A DNA stretch of 37,614 bases from IMG/VR virus record IMGVR_UViG_3300035190_000145, positions 1 through 37,614 of that record; one strand, 5' to 3'. The number at the start of each line of letters is the position of its first letter. Position 1 is the stretch's first letter. The notes beneath the pieces are model-generated. The model was not told the origin of the DNA and did no database searches. It worked only from the letters and a program-made list of their open reading frames with translations. The translations under genes were made by a program, and so were the position numbers. The DNA is from a virus. This document shows, piece by piece, positions 31,409 to 37,614 of this stretch.

Positions 31409-32989
31409 TTATTCGTATGATATATTGACTGATCCAGCGTCGAATGTGGGTGTTCCTAGAATTGTCGTGATGCGTAATTTATCAAGCTTATCAGAAAGAG
31501 TTTTTTGACCAGCCGATGATTCAACGTAATCAGTTATGATATTTCCAGATGAAACCCATGAATTGCCAGATACATTGCAAATGGTGATAATGCCTGACAT
31601 AAATTCGTCGTTTTGATTTATTCGGCAGATCACGAATCCCGCAACGGAATTTGTTGTTCCTCCGTAATCTCCGGCTCTTGAAAGATACCCAGTGGTTTCT
31701 ATTCCACCAGCATCTCCAATTTGAATGAGCAATGGACTGTTGGTATTAGTGCTGACTCCATTCAGGATTACAGTAATTCGTTTTACCCATGATGGAATGC
31801 CGGTGAAGTCAATCGACGTTCCACTTGTCGTGGCTTGTGCTGTGCCGAGCGTGAATGGCTGAGCCAGCTTGTCGGTGGTAATTGCTGCGGTGGCAATCTT
31901 TGATGAGGTGACTGCACTTGTTGCGAGTTTTGCTGAAGAAACCGCATTGTCGGCAATCTTGACCGTATCCACGGCTCCATCGGCGATCTTCGCTGCGGTT
32001 ATGGAGAGGTCGCTGATTTTTGCCGTGGTGATCGCGTTATCCTGGATCTTCGTAGTGGAAATCGTGTTGCTGGCAATCTTATCACCGATGACTGAAAGAG
32101 ATACTAGCTTTGAAGTGGAGATTGAATCGTCGGCAACCTTGTCGGATGTGACGGCATACTGAGCGAGCTTTGCGTTGGTGACAGATGCGTTGTTGATCTT
32201 TGCTGTGGATACTGCGCCATCGACAAGCTTTACAGAAGAAATTGACGCATCCGCAATCTTTGCTTCAGTCACAGCCAGAGCCGCGATCTTTATCGTGGTG
32301 ACAGCGTTGGTATCGAGCTTCGATGTGGAAATGGCTCCATCCGCCACTGTGACGATGTTGGTATTGGAAGGCACACCGATGCTGATCTCAATTACGGCAG
32401 CGTTGGCTGGGGCTGGCGTGATAATCAGGGTGGAGTTGTCGAGTGAGTAGGAGCTTTTTTGCTGATAGACACCGTCGATGTAAAGCTGCGTGTTATCCTT
32501 GGATGCCGGTATCTGCGTGAGAGTGAACGCCGTGGTGGCGCCGTTGCCGGTGAAGGTGTTGGTGTAGAGAACTCCAACCACCGGAGGGGCTGCAATGAGC
32601 GCCCAGTTGGCTAGGTCGTTAGCAAACACGCTCGATGACGTGTGGGCGATGATGCAGAGATAGGTGCCCTGTGTGCCGGGAGGATTGGATACGAAATCAC
32701 CCACTGCAATCGGAATGCCGATCGCCCATGTGATCGGGTTGGTGCCGCCCAAGGCAATAAGATCCACCACGTCAGCGGAAAGGGATTCAGTGCTCACCAC
32801 GCCGTTGCGGAGCTTGCCATCATCGCGTTGGACTTCAGACAACCGATCCTTGATCTGGTTGATGCTGTCGGAGGCACGGGCGAACTCGCCGTCAAGCTCG
32901 GAGCCTGGCAAGCCAGTGGAGCTGATCGGCTGCTGGGCCAACGTGGAGAATGATGTCTGTGGGGTAAATGCTGGAGGAACTGCGCTCAT
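31409..32989 (-). CDS. tail fibre protein with decapeptide repeats
   Basis: 526-aa fibre. The N-terminus (residues 1-80, SINQIKDRLSEVQRDDGKLR coiled coil) likely attaches to the tail; a beta domain follows with TNTFTGNGATTAFTLTQIP and YIDGVYQQKSSYSL, common in fibres. Then come 16 contiguous 10-residue repeats (about 216-375, consensus like ADxAVxTxKI). The C-terminus matches the widespread fibre module TSIDFTGIPSWVKRITVILN ... FDAGSVNISYE. The repeats would build a triple-stranded shaft and the end module contacts the receptor or caps the fibre. ATG 32989. Confidence 0.8.
   Translation of the reverse strand: MSAVPPAFTPQTSFSTLAQQPISSTGLPGSELDGEFARASDSINQIKDRLSEVQRDDGKLRNGVVSTESLSADVVDLIALGGTNPITWAIGIPIAVGDFVSNPPGTQGTYLCIIAHTSSSVFANDLANWALIAAPPVVGVLYTNTFTGNGATTAFTLTQIPASKDNTQLYIDGVYQQKSSYSLDNSTLIITPAPANAAVIEISIGVPSNTNIVTVADGAISTSKLDTNAVTTIKIAALAVTEAKIADASISSVKLVDGAVSTAKINNASVTNAKLAQYAVTSDKVADDSISTSKLVSLSVIGDKIASNTISTTKIQDNAITTAKISDLSITAAKIADGAVDTVKIADNAVSSAKLATSAVTSSKIATAAITTDKLAQPFTLGTAQATTSGTSIDFTGIPSWVKRITVILNGVSTNTNSPLLIQIGDAGGIETTGYLSRAGDYGGTTNSVAGFVICRINQNDEFMSGIITICNVSGNSWVSSGNIITDYVESSAGQKTLSDKLDKLRITTILGTPTFDAGSVNISYE
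31865..32344 (-). repeat. sixteen 30-bp coding repeats in the fibre shaft
   Basis: Each unit encodes ten residues with hydrophobic/small residues at fixed positions and a Lys-Ile/Leu/Val at the end (for example ADGAVDTVKI, ADNAVSSAKL). Diversity at the DNA level means it is an old repeat, not a fresh expansion. Confidence 0.75.
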
Positions 32990-33011
32990 TTATCTGCTTG
33001 GTTATTGATGG

Positions 33012-33494
33012 TTAAAGGATGACGGAATGCTCGCCGCGCTCCGGATAGTCGCTGAAGAAATACTGGCCGAGATCCTTCACGGCGCCGTGATACATGCCTG
33101 CGAAGCGGAAGCCTGCGGTCAGCATGATGTCGTGGAAGATCTCGTTGGCTTCGTCGTAGCCGAGTGGATAGTCAGCCACCCGGAGGAACTGGAAGGCGGT
33201 GTCATGGAAGCAAGATGCTAGGCGCGTGGCGACTGGATCTGGCGTGCCCACCCAGCCGATCAATGGCACCCACCACTTGGGTGAGCTTCCGTTCCAGCGG
33301 TAGCCGGCGCTGATCGTGTAGCGGTTGCCGATGATCCTCACCCATTCCTTGCGCTCGCAGTCACGCAGCGACAACCGCTTCGTGTTGGTCATGTAGGGAA
33401 GCGAGAGCGTGATGTTCTTGATCAACTCAAAGCGATAATTGCCGCCCTTGAGCTGGCGGTAATGGATGCCTTCGGTGAAGTCAGGGAGAGTCAT
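33012..33494 (-). CDS. DUF1353 phage protein, 160 aa
   Basis: The family signature is clear: a beta N-terminal part, YRWNGSSPKWWVPLIGWV, then ATRLASCFHDTAFQ and GYDEANEIFHDIM, with the conserved HD pair and DE..D. The start ATG at 33494 (MTLPDFTEGIHYRQLK) is chosen because the longer frame to 33620 lies inside the upstream gene; it begins 7 nt after that gene's stop. These proteins occur in phage tail/fibre regions; the HD residues hint at metal binding, but a biochemical function has not been assigned to my knowledge. Confidence 0.75.
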   Translation of the reverse strand: MTLPDFTEGIHYRQLKGGNYRFELIKNITLSLPYMTNTKRLSLRDCERKEWVRIIGNRYTISAGYRWNGSSPKWWVPLIGWVGTPDPVATRLASCFHDTAFQFLRVADYPLGYDEANEIFHDIMLTAGFRFAGMYHGAVKDLGQYFFSDYPERGEHSVIL

Positions 33495-33501
33495 GGATAG
33501 A

Positions 33502-33822
33502 TTAGGACCAGAATACACTTGGAACATCGGGGTTAAATTCGGGATGAGGGAAAAAGATTTCATCACCAGCATCGTCGATGATGGTTTGGTTTGATGCCCA
33601 GTAGATGAACGGGTCAGCACTGGGAGGAACGGGGATGCCTACAAGGTCGCGGAAGAGAAACCAGTAGTCCTTGCCGTTATGCTCCCCGATTTCGTGCAGG
33701 GCGTATTCGTGGGATGCAAAGGTTGTCTGTATAACGCCATCGACTTCTGTGGTAAATCCATGAGCAACGCCGAATTGTTCAGCGATTGCTTTGGATGGGA
33801 ATTTTAGTAGGTAGTCGATCAT
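33502..33822 (-). CDS. hypothetical protein, 106 aa
   Basis: It begins MIDYLLKFPSKAIAEQFGVA and contains HEYALHEIGEHNGKDYWFLF; mixed alpha/beta and acidic toward the end. The ATG overlaps the fibre gene's TGA (ATGA), so it is translationally coupled to the fibre. Similar-sized proteins next to tail fibres can be fibre chaperones or immunoglobulin-like attachments, but no family was recognised here. Confidence 0.6.
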   Translation of the reverse strand: MIDYLLKFPSKAIAEQFGVAHGFTTEVDGVIQTTFASHEYALHEIGEHNGKDYWFLFRDLVGIPVPPSADPFIYWASNQTIIDDAGDEIFFPHPEFNPDVPSVFWS

Positions 33823-35639
33823 ACTGTGAGTGCTTGAAGTTTTGCGTTGGATAGACGTTTCTTGAATACTTTAATTTGTGAGTATGTTCCGCTAGTTGTA
33901 TTGTTGTTCCAAGATCTACCAATTTTAAAAATAGTTGCCGTCGGCATCGTCCCGCTAGTGTCTTCAGTCCCAAGTGAGCCATTAGCCGCAACTTGAAACG
34001 AGCTAGCTTTCATTGCCGCTGCCAGCTTGTTGTTTTGATTCAGCGTTATACTTTTACCTACCGACGCCTGAGTGCCCGCCCCATCAATCACATAGCAAGT
34101 TGCAGAATTGGGCGAAGGAAATCCTGCGAGTGCAGATTGTTCCGCTGTTTCATTATCAAAACTTAGATAAGAGCCAAAGTTAGCATGGCTCATACCTGAG
34201 GCTTCTGCGAACAAAGTGTGTTCAGATTCGTTGTAAACCAATGTAAAGTCACTACCAGTAATCGAGCAAACATCCGCACTGCGAACTACGGACGCTGAGG
34301 TGGTCGGGATGTAGGAGGTGGGGAAGGAGCCTGCTTCTAGCTGTGCGCCCCATGCCCAGAAGGAATCCACGGAGTTACCAACGTAGGTTCTTGATGTGCC
34401 TGAGACGGGTGAGAATCTGAGTGTCGTGTTTGATGTAGCACCTGCTGTTCCCGTGACAATACAGCGATACCATCCGTTTCCGACTTGCTGAATCGAAGCT
34501 GTGCCGAAAGCACTGGCAACAACCGAACCCGCACCAGTTAAATCAAACATTGCATCAACTGGGAGTGTCACGGGATTCCCCGCCCATATACTAACTCTGG
34601 TTACTTGATTGGGCTTGAAATAACAACTCACCGTGTAAGTAGTGCCACTTGTTACGTTCCCCGTAGCAGGTAAGGCTTGAGCAACCTGATAGGTCGTTGT
34701 CGTTGCTCCAACTGTTAAGAGATCAGCGTCAGTCGCTCCTGATGGTGATGCTGTGTTATTTGCGGTTACGGTTAGGTTTCTTAATTGGTTCCATTCAGAA
34801 GCACCAAAATCATCACTTCGGATTGTCAAATTCGTCCTCGCCTCCTCGATCAGCAATCCCTTGCAAGCGAGCGTGACGGGATCGTGGTCGAAGCGGGCGT
34901 TGTAGACCGCTGCGGTGGTGGTGGGGATGTAGGCGCGGGCGAATTCGTGACGTTCTTTTTGAACGCCACCAATTAGAATACCCTTTGTTATATCACCGGT
35001 GTAGATCGTATCACCAACTAAGGAACTCGAATTTATTTGGATTGCCGCGTTAGAAGTACCCAATGATGTAAATGGAGGTGTTGAAATTCTCCACCATCCA
35101 GAACCTAAATTAACAGCCGTCCATCCAGTATTGTTCGTGAATGTTCCCGCACTAAGATTGAATGTATTGCTTGGATGTCCTGAAGCTCCATTGATAAATA
35201 CAAAATCTCTTCCAGCTCCTTTTAGAATATATGAGCAAACTGTTAAACCATCATTAGATGCTCCGCTTGTAAATACTCGGTGAAGACCTGTTGCTGCGGT
35301 TTCAGCTAAGAACACAGGTGATGCAATAACTGTATCTCCAGTAACCCTAGATAAAGTGACGTTAGTTGGAGCGTTGGTTAATAGTTCTGATGGAAAGAAC
35401 AGGTTCTCACGGGCATACTTAATCTGCCCCAAGTTATTAACGAACGTAGCACCACTTGCCCGTGTGAACGTAGGGGTAGGTCCTTTGCGAGCCGTGAGGG
35501 ACTTGTCGGTGGCGAACTGGAGGTTGAGGGAGAGGCGGTCCGTGCTCGGTAGTCCTACTCCGGAGCTGCCCGCACCAACGCGACCAACGCCTGCGAACTC
35601 CACGCCTTTGATGTCATCGGATTTTGATTTGGATGCCAT
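33819..35639 (-). CDS. tail or head fibre with carbohydrate-binding-like modules
   Basis: 606-aa receptor-binding candidate. The N-terminus (GVEFAGVGRVGAGSSGVGLP, RLSLNLQFATDKSLTARKG) resembles the anchor of phage head-spike/fibre proteins. Two successive lectin-like beta modules each have a GWWR/GWYR strand (NLGSGWWRIST; QQVGNGWYRCIVTG) and a FARAYIPTTT / FPTSYIPTTS end, repeated with changes, then a concanavalin-like C-terminus (ATIFKIGRSWNNNTTSGTY). DNA between about 34980 and 35400 is visibly more AT-rich, suggesting imported receptor-binding segments. ATG 35639 lies 6 nt after the preceding stop. Confidence 0.78.
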   Translation of the reverse strand: MASKSKSDDIKGVEFAGVGRVGAGSSGVGLPSTDRLSLNLQFATDKSLTARKGPTPTFTRASGATFVNNLGQIKYARENLFFPSELLTNAPTNVTLSRVTGDTVIASPVFLAETAATGLHRVFTSGASNDGLTVCSYILKGAGRDFVFINGASGHPSNTFNLSAGTFTNNTGWTAVNLGSGWWRISTPPFTSLGTSNAAIQINSSSLVGDTIYTGDITKGILIGGVQKERHEFARAYIPTTTAAVYNARFDHDPVTLACKGLLIEEARTNLTIRSDDFGASEWNQLRNLTVTANNTASPSGATDADLLTVGATTTTYQVAQALPATGNVTSGTTYTVSCYFKPNQVTRVSIWAGNPVTLPVDAMFDLTGAGSVVASAFGTASIQQVGNGWYRCIVTGTAGATSNTTLRFSPVSGTSRTYVGNSVDSFWAWGAQLEAGSFPTSYIPTTSASVVRSADVCSITGSDFTLVYNESEHTLFAEASGMSHANFGSYLSFDNETAEQSALAGFPSPNSATCYVIDGAGTQASVGKSITLNQNNKLAAAMKASSFQVAANGSLGTEDTSGTMPTATIFKIGRSWNNNTTSGTYSQIKVFKKRLSNAKLQALTV

Positions 35640-35645
35640 GCAGGA

Positions 35646-36641
35646 TTAGCGGCGTTGGATGGAGAGTCGAATGTTCGGGGTGGTTGCCACACCGGCGGTG
35701 GTGTTGGCTGAGGAAGCCGCTGCCGTGATGCCAGGGCTTGGAGTGCCGTTGGCGAGTGCCACGTTCAGGGTGGTATCGTTGGCGAGGAAGGGAGCGCGCT
35801 TGGTGAGAGTGATCGTGGCGCCAGTGCCACCCACTGCGTAGAGAGGGGAGACGCGGTGAGAGTTGTTGAGCGCGTTGCGGATCTTCTCAGCCCACACGTT
35901 CAATGTGTCGCCGGTTCCCACTGCCACGTTGAGCGTCATGGGAGATGAGGCGATGAGTGCCGAGGTGACAGTCACGTCGATCACACCAGAGGTGACGATC
36001 GTGCCGGCATCGTTGCCGCCTGCCAGGACTGCGATCTTCTGAGCGTAGGCTCCGACCGTTTCAACTGCCCATCCGTTTCCGGCTGCACCGGCTGCCGAGG
36101 CAGTGATCGTAACCACCGGTCCAGAGGATGATTCAGTGAGGCCCGTGACGGTGAGTGCCGCGATGGCCGCTGCCACCAACGTAGGCGTGGTGAGCGTGTC
36201 GATCGAGATCTGGTTGGCTCCAGCCACACCCGCCACAAACGTAAAGGTGGTGCGAACATTGGCTGGCGATGTGAAGAAGATCGTATCGCCTGCGACCGGC
36301 AATCCAAACACCGTGAGGGTGGTGGATGCTGCGGTGGCTGCTGGGCCTGCACAAGTGATTGTCTCGACTTGGGCGGTGCCTGCGGCTACCGTTGCTCCCG
36401 ACATGTTGGCTCTCAGCTTGCACGATCCAATCGAGAAGCTGAATGCGCCATCGGCTGCAACTGTTAGGTTTGCACCATCGCCATCCTTCGCGTCGAAGAA
36501 GGTCGTGCCTCCATCAACTGATGCCTGAAGTTTGACGGTGCCGCTGCTGAAAGTTCCAGTGGAGGCAAGGGTGCCATCACCGCCGTGCCAGTCGATCACG
36601 GTGCTGTTGGCGTTGGATGAAATGGTTTCGTTAAGGTTCAC
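35646..36641 (-). CDS. beta-rich structural protein, first gene of a strong promoter
   Basis: 331 aa from a GTG at 36641. Content is Ala/Thr/Val/Gly-rich beta sandwich modules (TLTVFGLPVAGDTIFFTSPA; AAAIAALTVTGLTESSSGPV; GAAGNGWAVETVGAY), a pattern seen in phage decoration and tail proteins. It has almost no Lys/Trp and looks like an outer, stable virion component. The in-frame TTG at 36677 lies within the -35 box, so GTG 36641, 7 nt past the -10 box, must be the start. High expression and position next to fibres suggest a capsid or tail surface protein. Confidence 0.65.
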   Translation of the reverse strand: MNLNETISSNANSTVIDWHGGDGTLASTGTFSSGTVKLQASVDGGTTFFDAKDGDGANLTVAADGAFSFSIGSCKLRANMSGATVAAGTAQVETITCAGPAATAASTTLTVFGLPVAGDTIFFTSPANVRTTFTFVAGVAGANQISIDTLTTPTLVAAAIAALTVTGLTESSSGPVVTITASAAGAAGNGWAVETVGAYAQKIAVLAGGNDAGTIVTSGVIDVTVTSALIASSPMTLNVAVGTGDTLNVWAEKIRNALNNSHRVSPLYAVGGTGATITLTKRAPFLANDTTLNVALANGTPSPGITAAASSANTTAGVATTPNIRLSIQRR

Positions 36642-36644
36642 GGC

Positions 36645-36677
36645 GGTCAGTGTAGGTTGATGAGTGTTGGGTGGCAA
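36645..36677 (-). promoter_or_regulatory. strong promoter giving a leaderless transcript
   Basis: On the minus strand, TTGCCA (36677-36672), a 17-nt spacer and TACACT (36654-36649) precede the GTG at 36641 by 7 nt. The 17-bp block GGTCAGTGTAGGTTGAT (36645-36661) is identical to the one before the scaffold gene, with the same 3-nt distance to the start codon. Confidence 0.75.
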
Positions 36678-36893
36678 GCGAAAATTTTGCAGGGGAAAGT
36701 TTTGAAAAAATAGAAAATTAGTGGAGGGGGGCAGTAAGGAGCGGAGCCGGCGCGAGCGGGGGCGGGCCGGGGGGGGTCGCCGGTGGTGCCTGGCCGGTGG
36801 TCGGTGGTCGATCGATGGCGCCGATCATGCGTCGATCATGCGTCGATAAGGCGTCCTAGCATCCACAATGCCATATCCCGCACGCCCTAACCC
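36678..36893. other. GC-rich non-coding region between terS and the first structural gene
   Basis: 216 bp with no gene. The left part is A-rich (TTTTGAAAAAATAGAAAATTA at about 36700-36720 region); then a run of G/C including eight consecutive G and repeated GGTGGTC; then tandem 11-bp repeats. Located just behind terS, it may hold the packaging initiation (pac/cos) site or the terS terminator. Confidence 0.4.
36822..36854. repeat. three tandem 11-bp repeats
   Basis: CGATCATGCGT (36822-36832), an exact second copy (36833-36843) and a diverged third copy CGATAAGGCGT (36844-36854). Tandem short repeats beside terS are a common form of terminase small-subunit binding site. Confidence 0.6.
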
Positions 36894-37442
36894 TTATGGA
36901 ATGAGGGTTTGCACGCTCTCCGCATCGATCGTCGGGGCGTTAACCGAGCGTATCCGGTCCAAGCTCTCCGCCGCGCGCCTCGTCATCTCCTCGAGATCGG
37001 CCAAGCTGAACTCCGAGAGCGGCTTGTCCTGCCCATCCATGCCGAGCCTTGCCGCCAGCGCCGCAGCCGGAAGCCCATGCCCTGCCGCCTCCAGCACCCA
37101 CCGCGAAGCCTGTACCCGCGCCGCGGCTGGGGCGGTCTCGTCGCGCATGATGTTTCCGAGCGTCCCGAGCGCCACGTTCGCCAATTCGCCGGTGATGTAG
37201 CGAATTTGTTCTTTCTTTATCGCCTCGGAAATTTTCGGGTGTCGCGTCAAATGCCAACCGGTATTCCGCGCGCGGTCTTTGCTGTATCCGGCGATCAATG
37301 CCGCGGCTGTGGCGTTTCCGCCGTTTCGCACATACTCGCGAACGAATGTGGCTTGTGCCTCGTTGAGAGTTGGGTGGTCTTTAGACCGCGGGCCAGCGCC
37401 TCTCTTGAGACCGAGCGTCTCCGTCAAATCCATGTCTTCCAT
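36894..37442 (-). CDS. terS: terminase small subunit
   Basis: 182-aa DNA-recognition subunit of the packaging terminase. The N-terminal helix-turn-helix region (LNEAQATFVREYVRNGGNAT, AAALIAGYSKDRARNTGWHL) followed by HPKISEAIKKEQ matches the small terminase HTH family. The middle is helical (NVALGTLGNIMRDETAPAAA) and would form the oligomer ring. ATG 37442 follows GTGTAGGGTGGGGGT; there is no Shine-Dalgarno. A weak TTGTTT-16-TAGGGT pair sits so close that this transcript may also be near-leaderless. Confidence 0.85.
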   Translation of the reverse strand: MEDMDLTETLGLKRGAGPRSKDHPTLNEAQATFVREYVRNGGNATAAALIAGYSKDRARNTGWHLTRHPKISEAIKKEQIRYITGELANVALGTLGNIMRDETAPAAARVQASRWVLEAAGHGLPAAALAARLGMDGQDKPLSEFSLADLEEMTRRAAESLDRIRSVNAPTIDAESVQTLIP

Positions 37443-37548
37443 ACCCCCACCCTACACCCAACACCTGCAAAAACAAGCCTTTTCCAACACGATAAAAAAA
37501 GACGAAAAAAAGAATGGACAAGTTGGTCATTGTCTGCGATCTTTCGCG

Positions 37549-37571
37549 TGTCGGCCGACAATAACCGACAC
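37549..37571. promoter_or_regulatory. putative operator with three TGTCGG/CCGACA half-sites
   Basis: TGTCGGCCGACA (37549-37560) is a perfect 12-bp palindrome; a third half-site CCGACA follows at 37565-37570, so GTGTCGG/CCGACAC also pair at 37548-37571. It lies between divergent starts, terS on the minus strand and a plus-strand start at 37602. The half-site matches that near the int promoter. Confidence 0.5.
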
Positions 37572-37593
37572 TCTAACAATAATCTAACAATAA
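37572..37593. repeat. two tandem 11-bp AT-rich repeats
   Basis: TCTAACAATAA occurs twice in direct succession (37572-37582, 37583-37593), directly between the operator-like palindrome and the plus-strand ATG. It may be a regulator or leader element. Confidence 0.55.
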
Positions 37594-37601
37594 AAAACAA
37601 T

Positions 37602-37614
37602 ATGACCACCATCA
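37602..37614 (+). CDS. start of a plus-strand gene, partial
   Basis: ATG at 37602 with leader AAAAAACAAT, like other starts in this phage, opens MTTI before the window ends. Only four codons are visible, so this is a guess based on the leader and the divergent layout. Confidence 0.3.

Noticed and set aside
31865-32344. regular 30-bp repeats considered as a CRISPR array
   Set aside because: Repeats have no spacers, are diverged at DNA level and encode a regular decapeptide in frame with a fibre gene.
37424-37612. 62-codon minus-strand frame ahead of terS
   Set aside because: It overlaps the divergent control region with operator-like repeats and the terS start; Cys/Phe/Leu-rich composition looks non-coding.
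1-37614. T7-type phage RNA polymerase gene
   Set aside because: None of the minus- or plus-strand proteins has its motifs; the gp13/14/15/16-like order alone does not make this an autographivirus.

Overview
The window is almost entirely one temperate podovirus (short-tailed phage) genome or prophage. Evidence: a tyrosine integrase; a primase-helicase and a Sak4-type recombination module; both terminase subunits; a P22-length portal; scaffold and capsid genes; short-tail adaptor and hub genes; a T7-like set of ejection (internal virion) proteins; tail fibres; and a holin/endolysin cassette. No phage RNA polymerase gene is visible. Host identity is uncertain: the DNA is moderately GC-rich, the endolysin and virion lysozyme point to a peptidoglycan-bearing bacterium, and the promoters look like ordinary sigma70 (TTGACA-17-TACACT). 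Most start codons lack a Shine-Dalgarno sequence and are preceded by A-rich AACAAA-like leaders. A Verrucomicrobiota-like host would fit, but this is only a guess.

Layout. Nearly everything is on the minus strand and is transcribed right to left. 1-9744 is the early region: a small HTH regulator, a coiled-coil protein, a Sak4-like ATPase, an SSB-like protein, a C5 DNA methyltransferase, an SF2 helicase, a DnaA-domain-IV-like HTH protein, a DUF6378 protein, a Cas4-like nuclease, a primase-helicase and a chain of tiny overlapping genes running off the left edge. 9745-9901 is a divergent control region. 9902-10951 is the integrase on the plus strand. 10952-11115 separates convergent genes and holds a large nested palindrome. 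11116-12028 is lysis. 12073-24792 is the ejection and tail machinery, including a 2142-residue protein. 24805-31260 holds the capsid-adjacent gene, capsid, scaffold, portal and large terminase. 31409-36641 holds two fibres and accessory structural genes. 36894-37442 is the small terminase, and a plus-strand gene seems to begin at 37602.

How it works together. The HTH protein and integrase are divergently transcribed in a lysogeny-switch arrangement. The early operon supplies replication, annealing-type recombination and DNA methylation. The late operon packages DNA through portal and terminases. It then builds a short tail carrying decapeptide-repeat and lectin-like fibres and loads a T7-like ejection complex that carries its own lysozyme. 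Two strong promoters share an identical 17-bp block placed exactly 3 nt before the start codons of the scaffold gene and of the first gene after terS, so their transcripts should be leaderless.

Most notable signals: the twin leaderless promoters; the methyltransferase gene, in which a second reading frame of nearly equal extent carries methyltransferase-like WPTP / LNPxWVxxLMGxPIGWT motifs; the nested palindrome beside int; and the ATGA-coupled micro-gene chain at the left edge.
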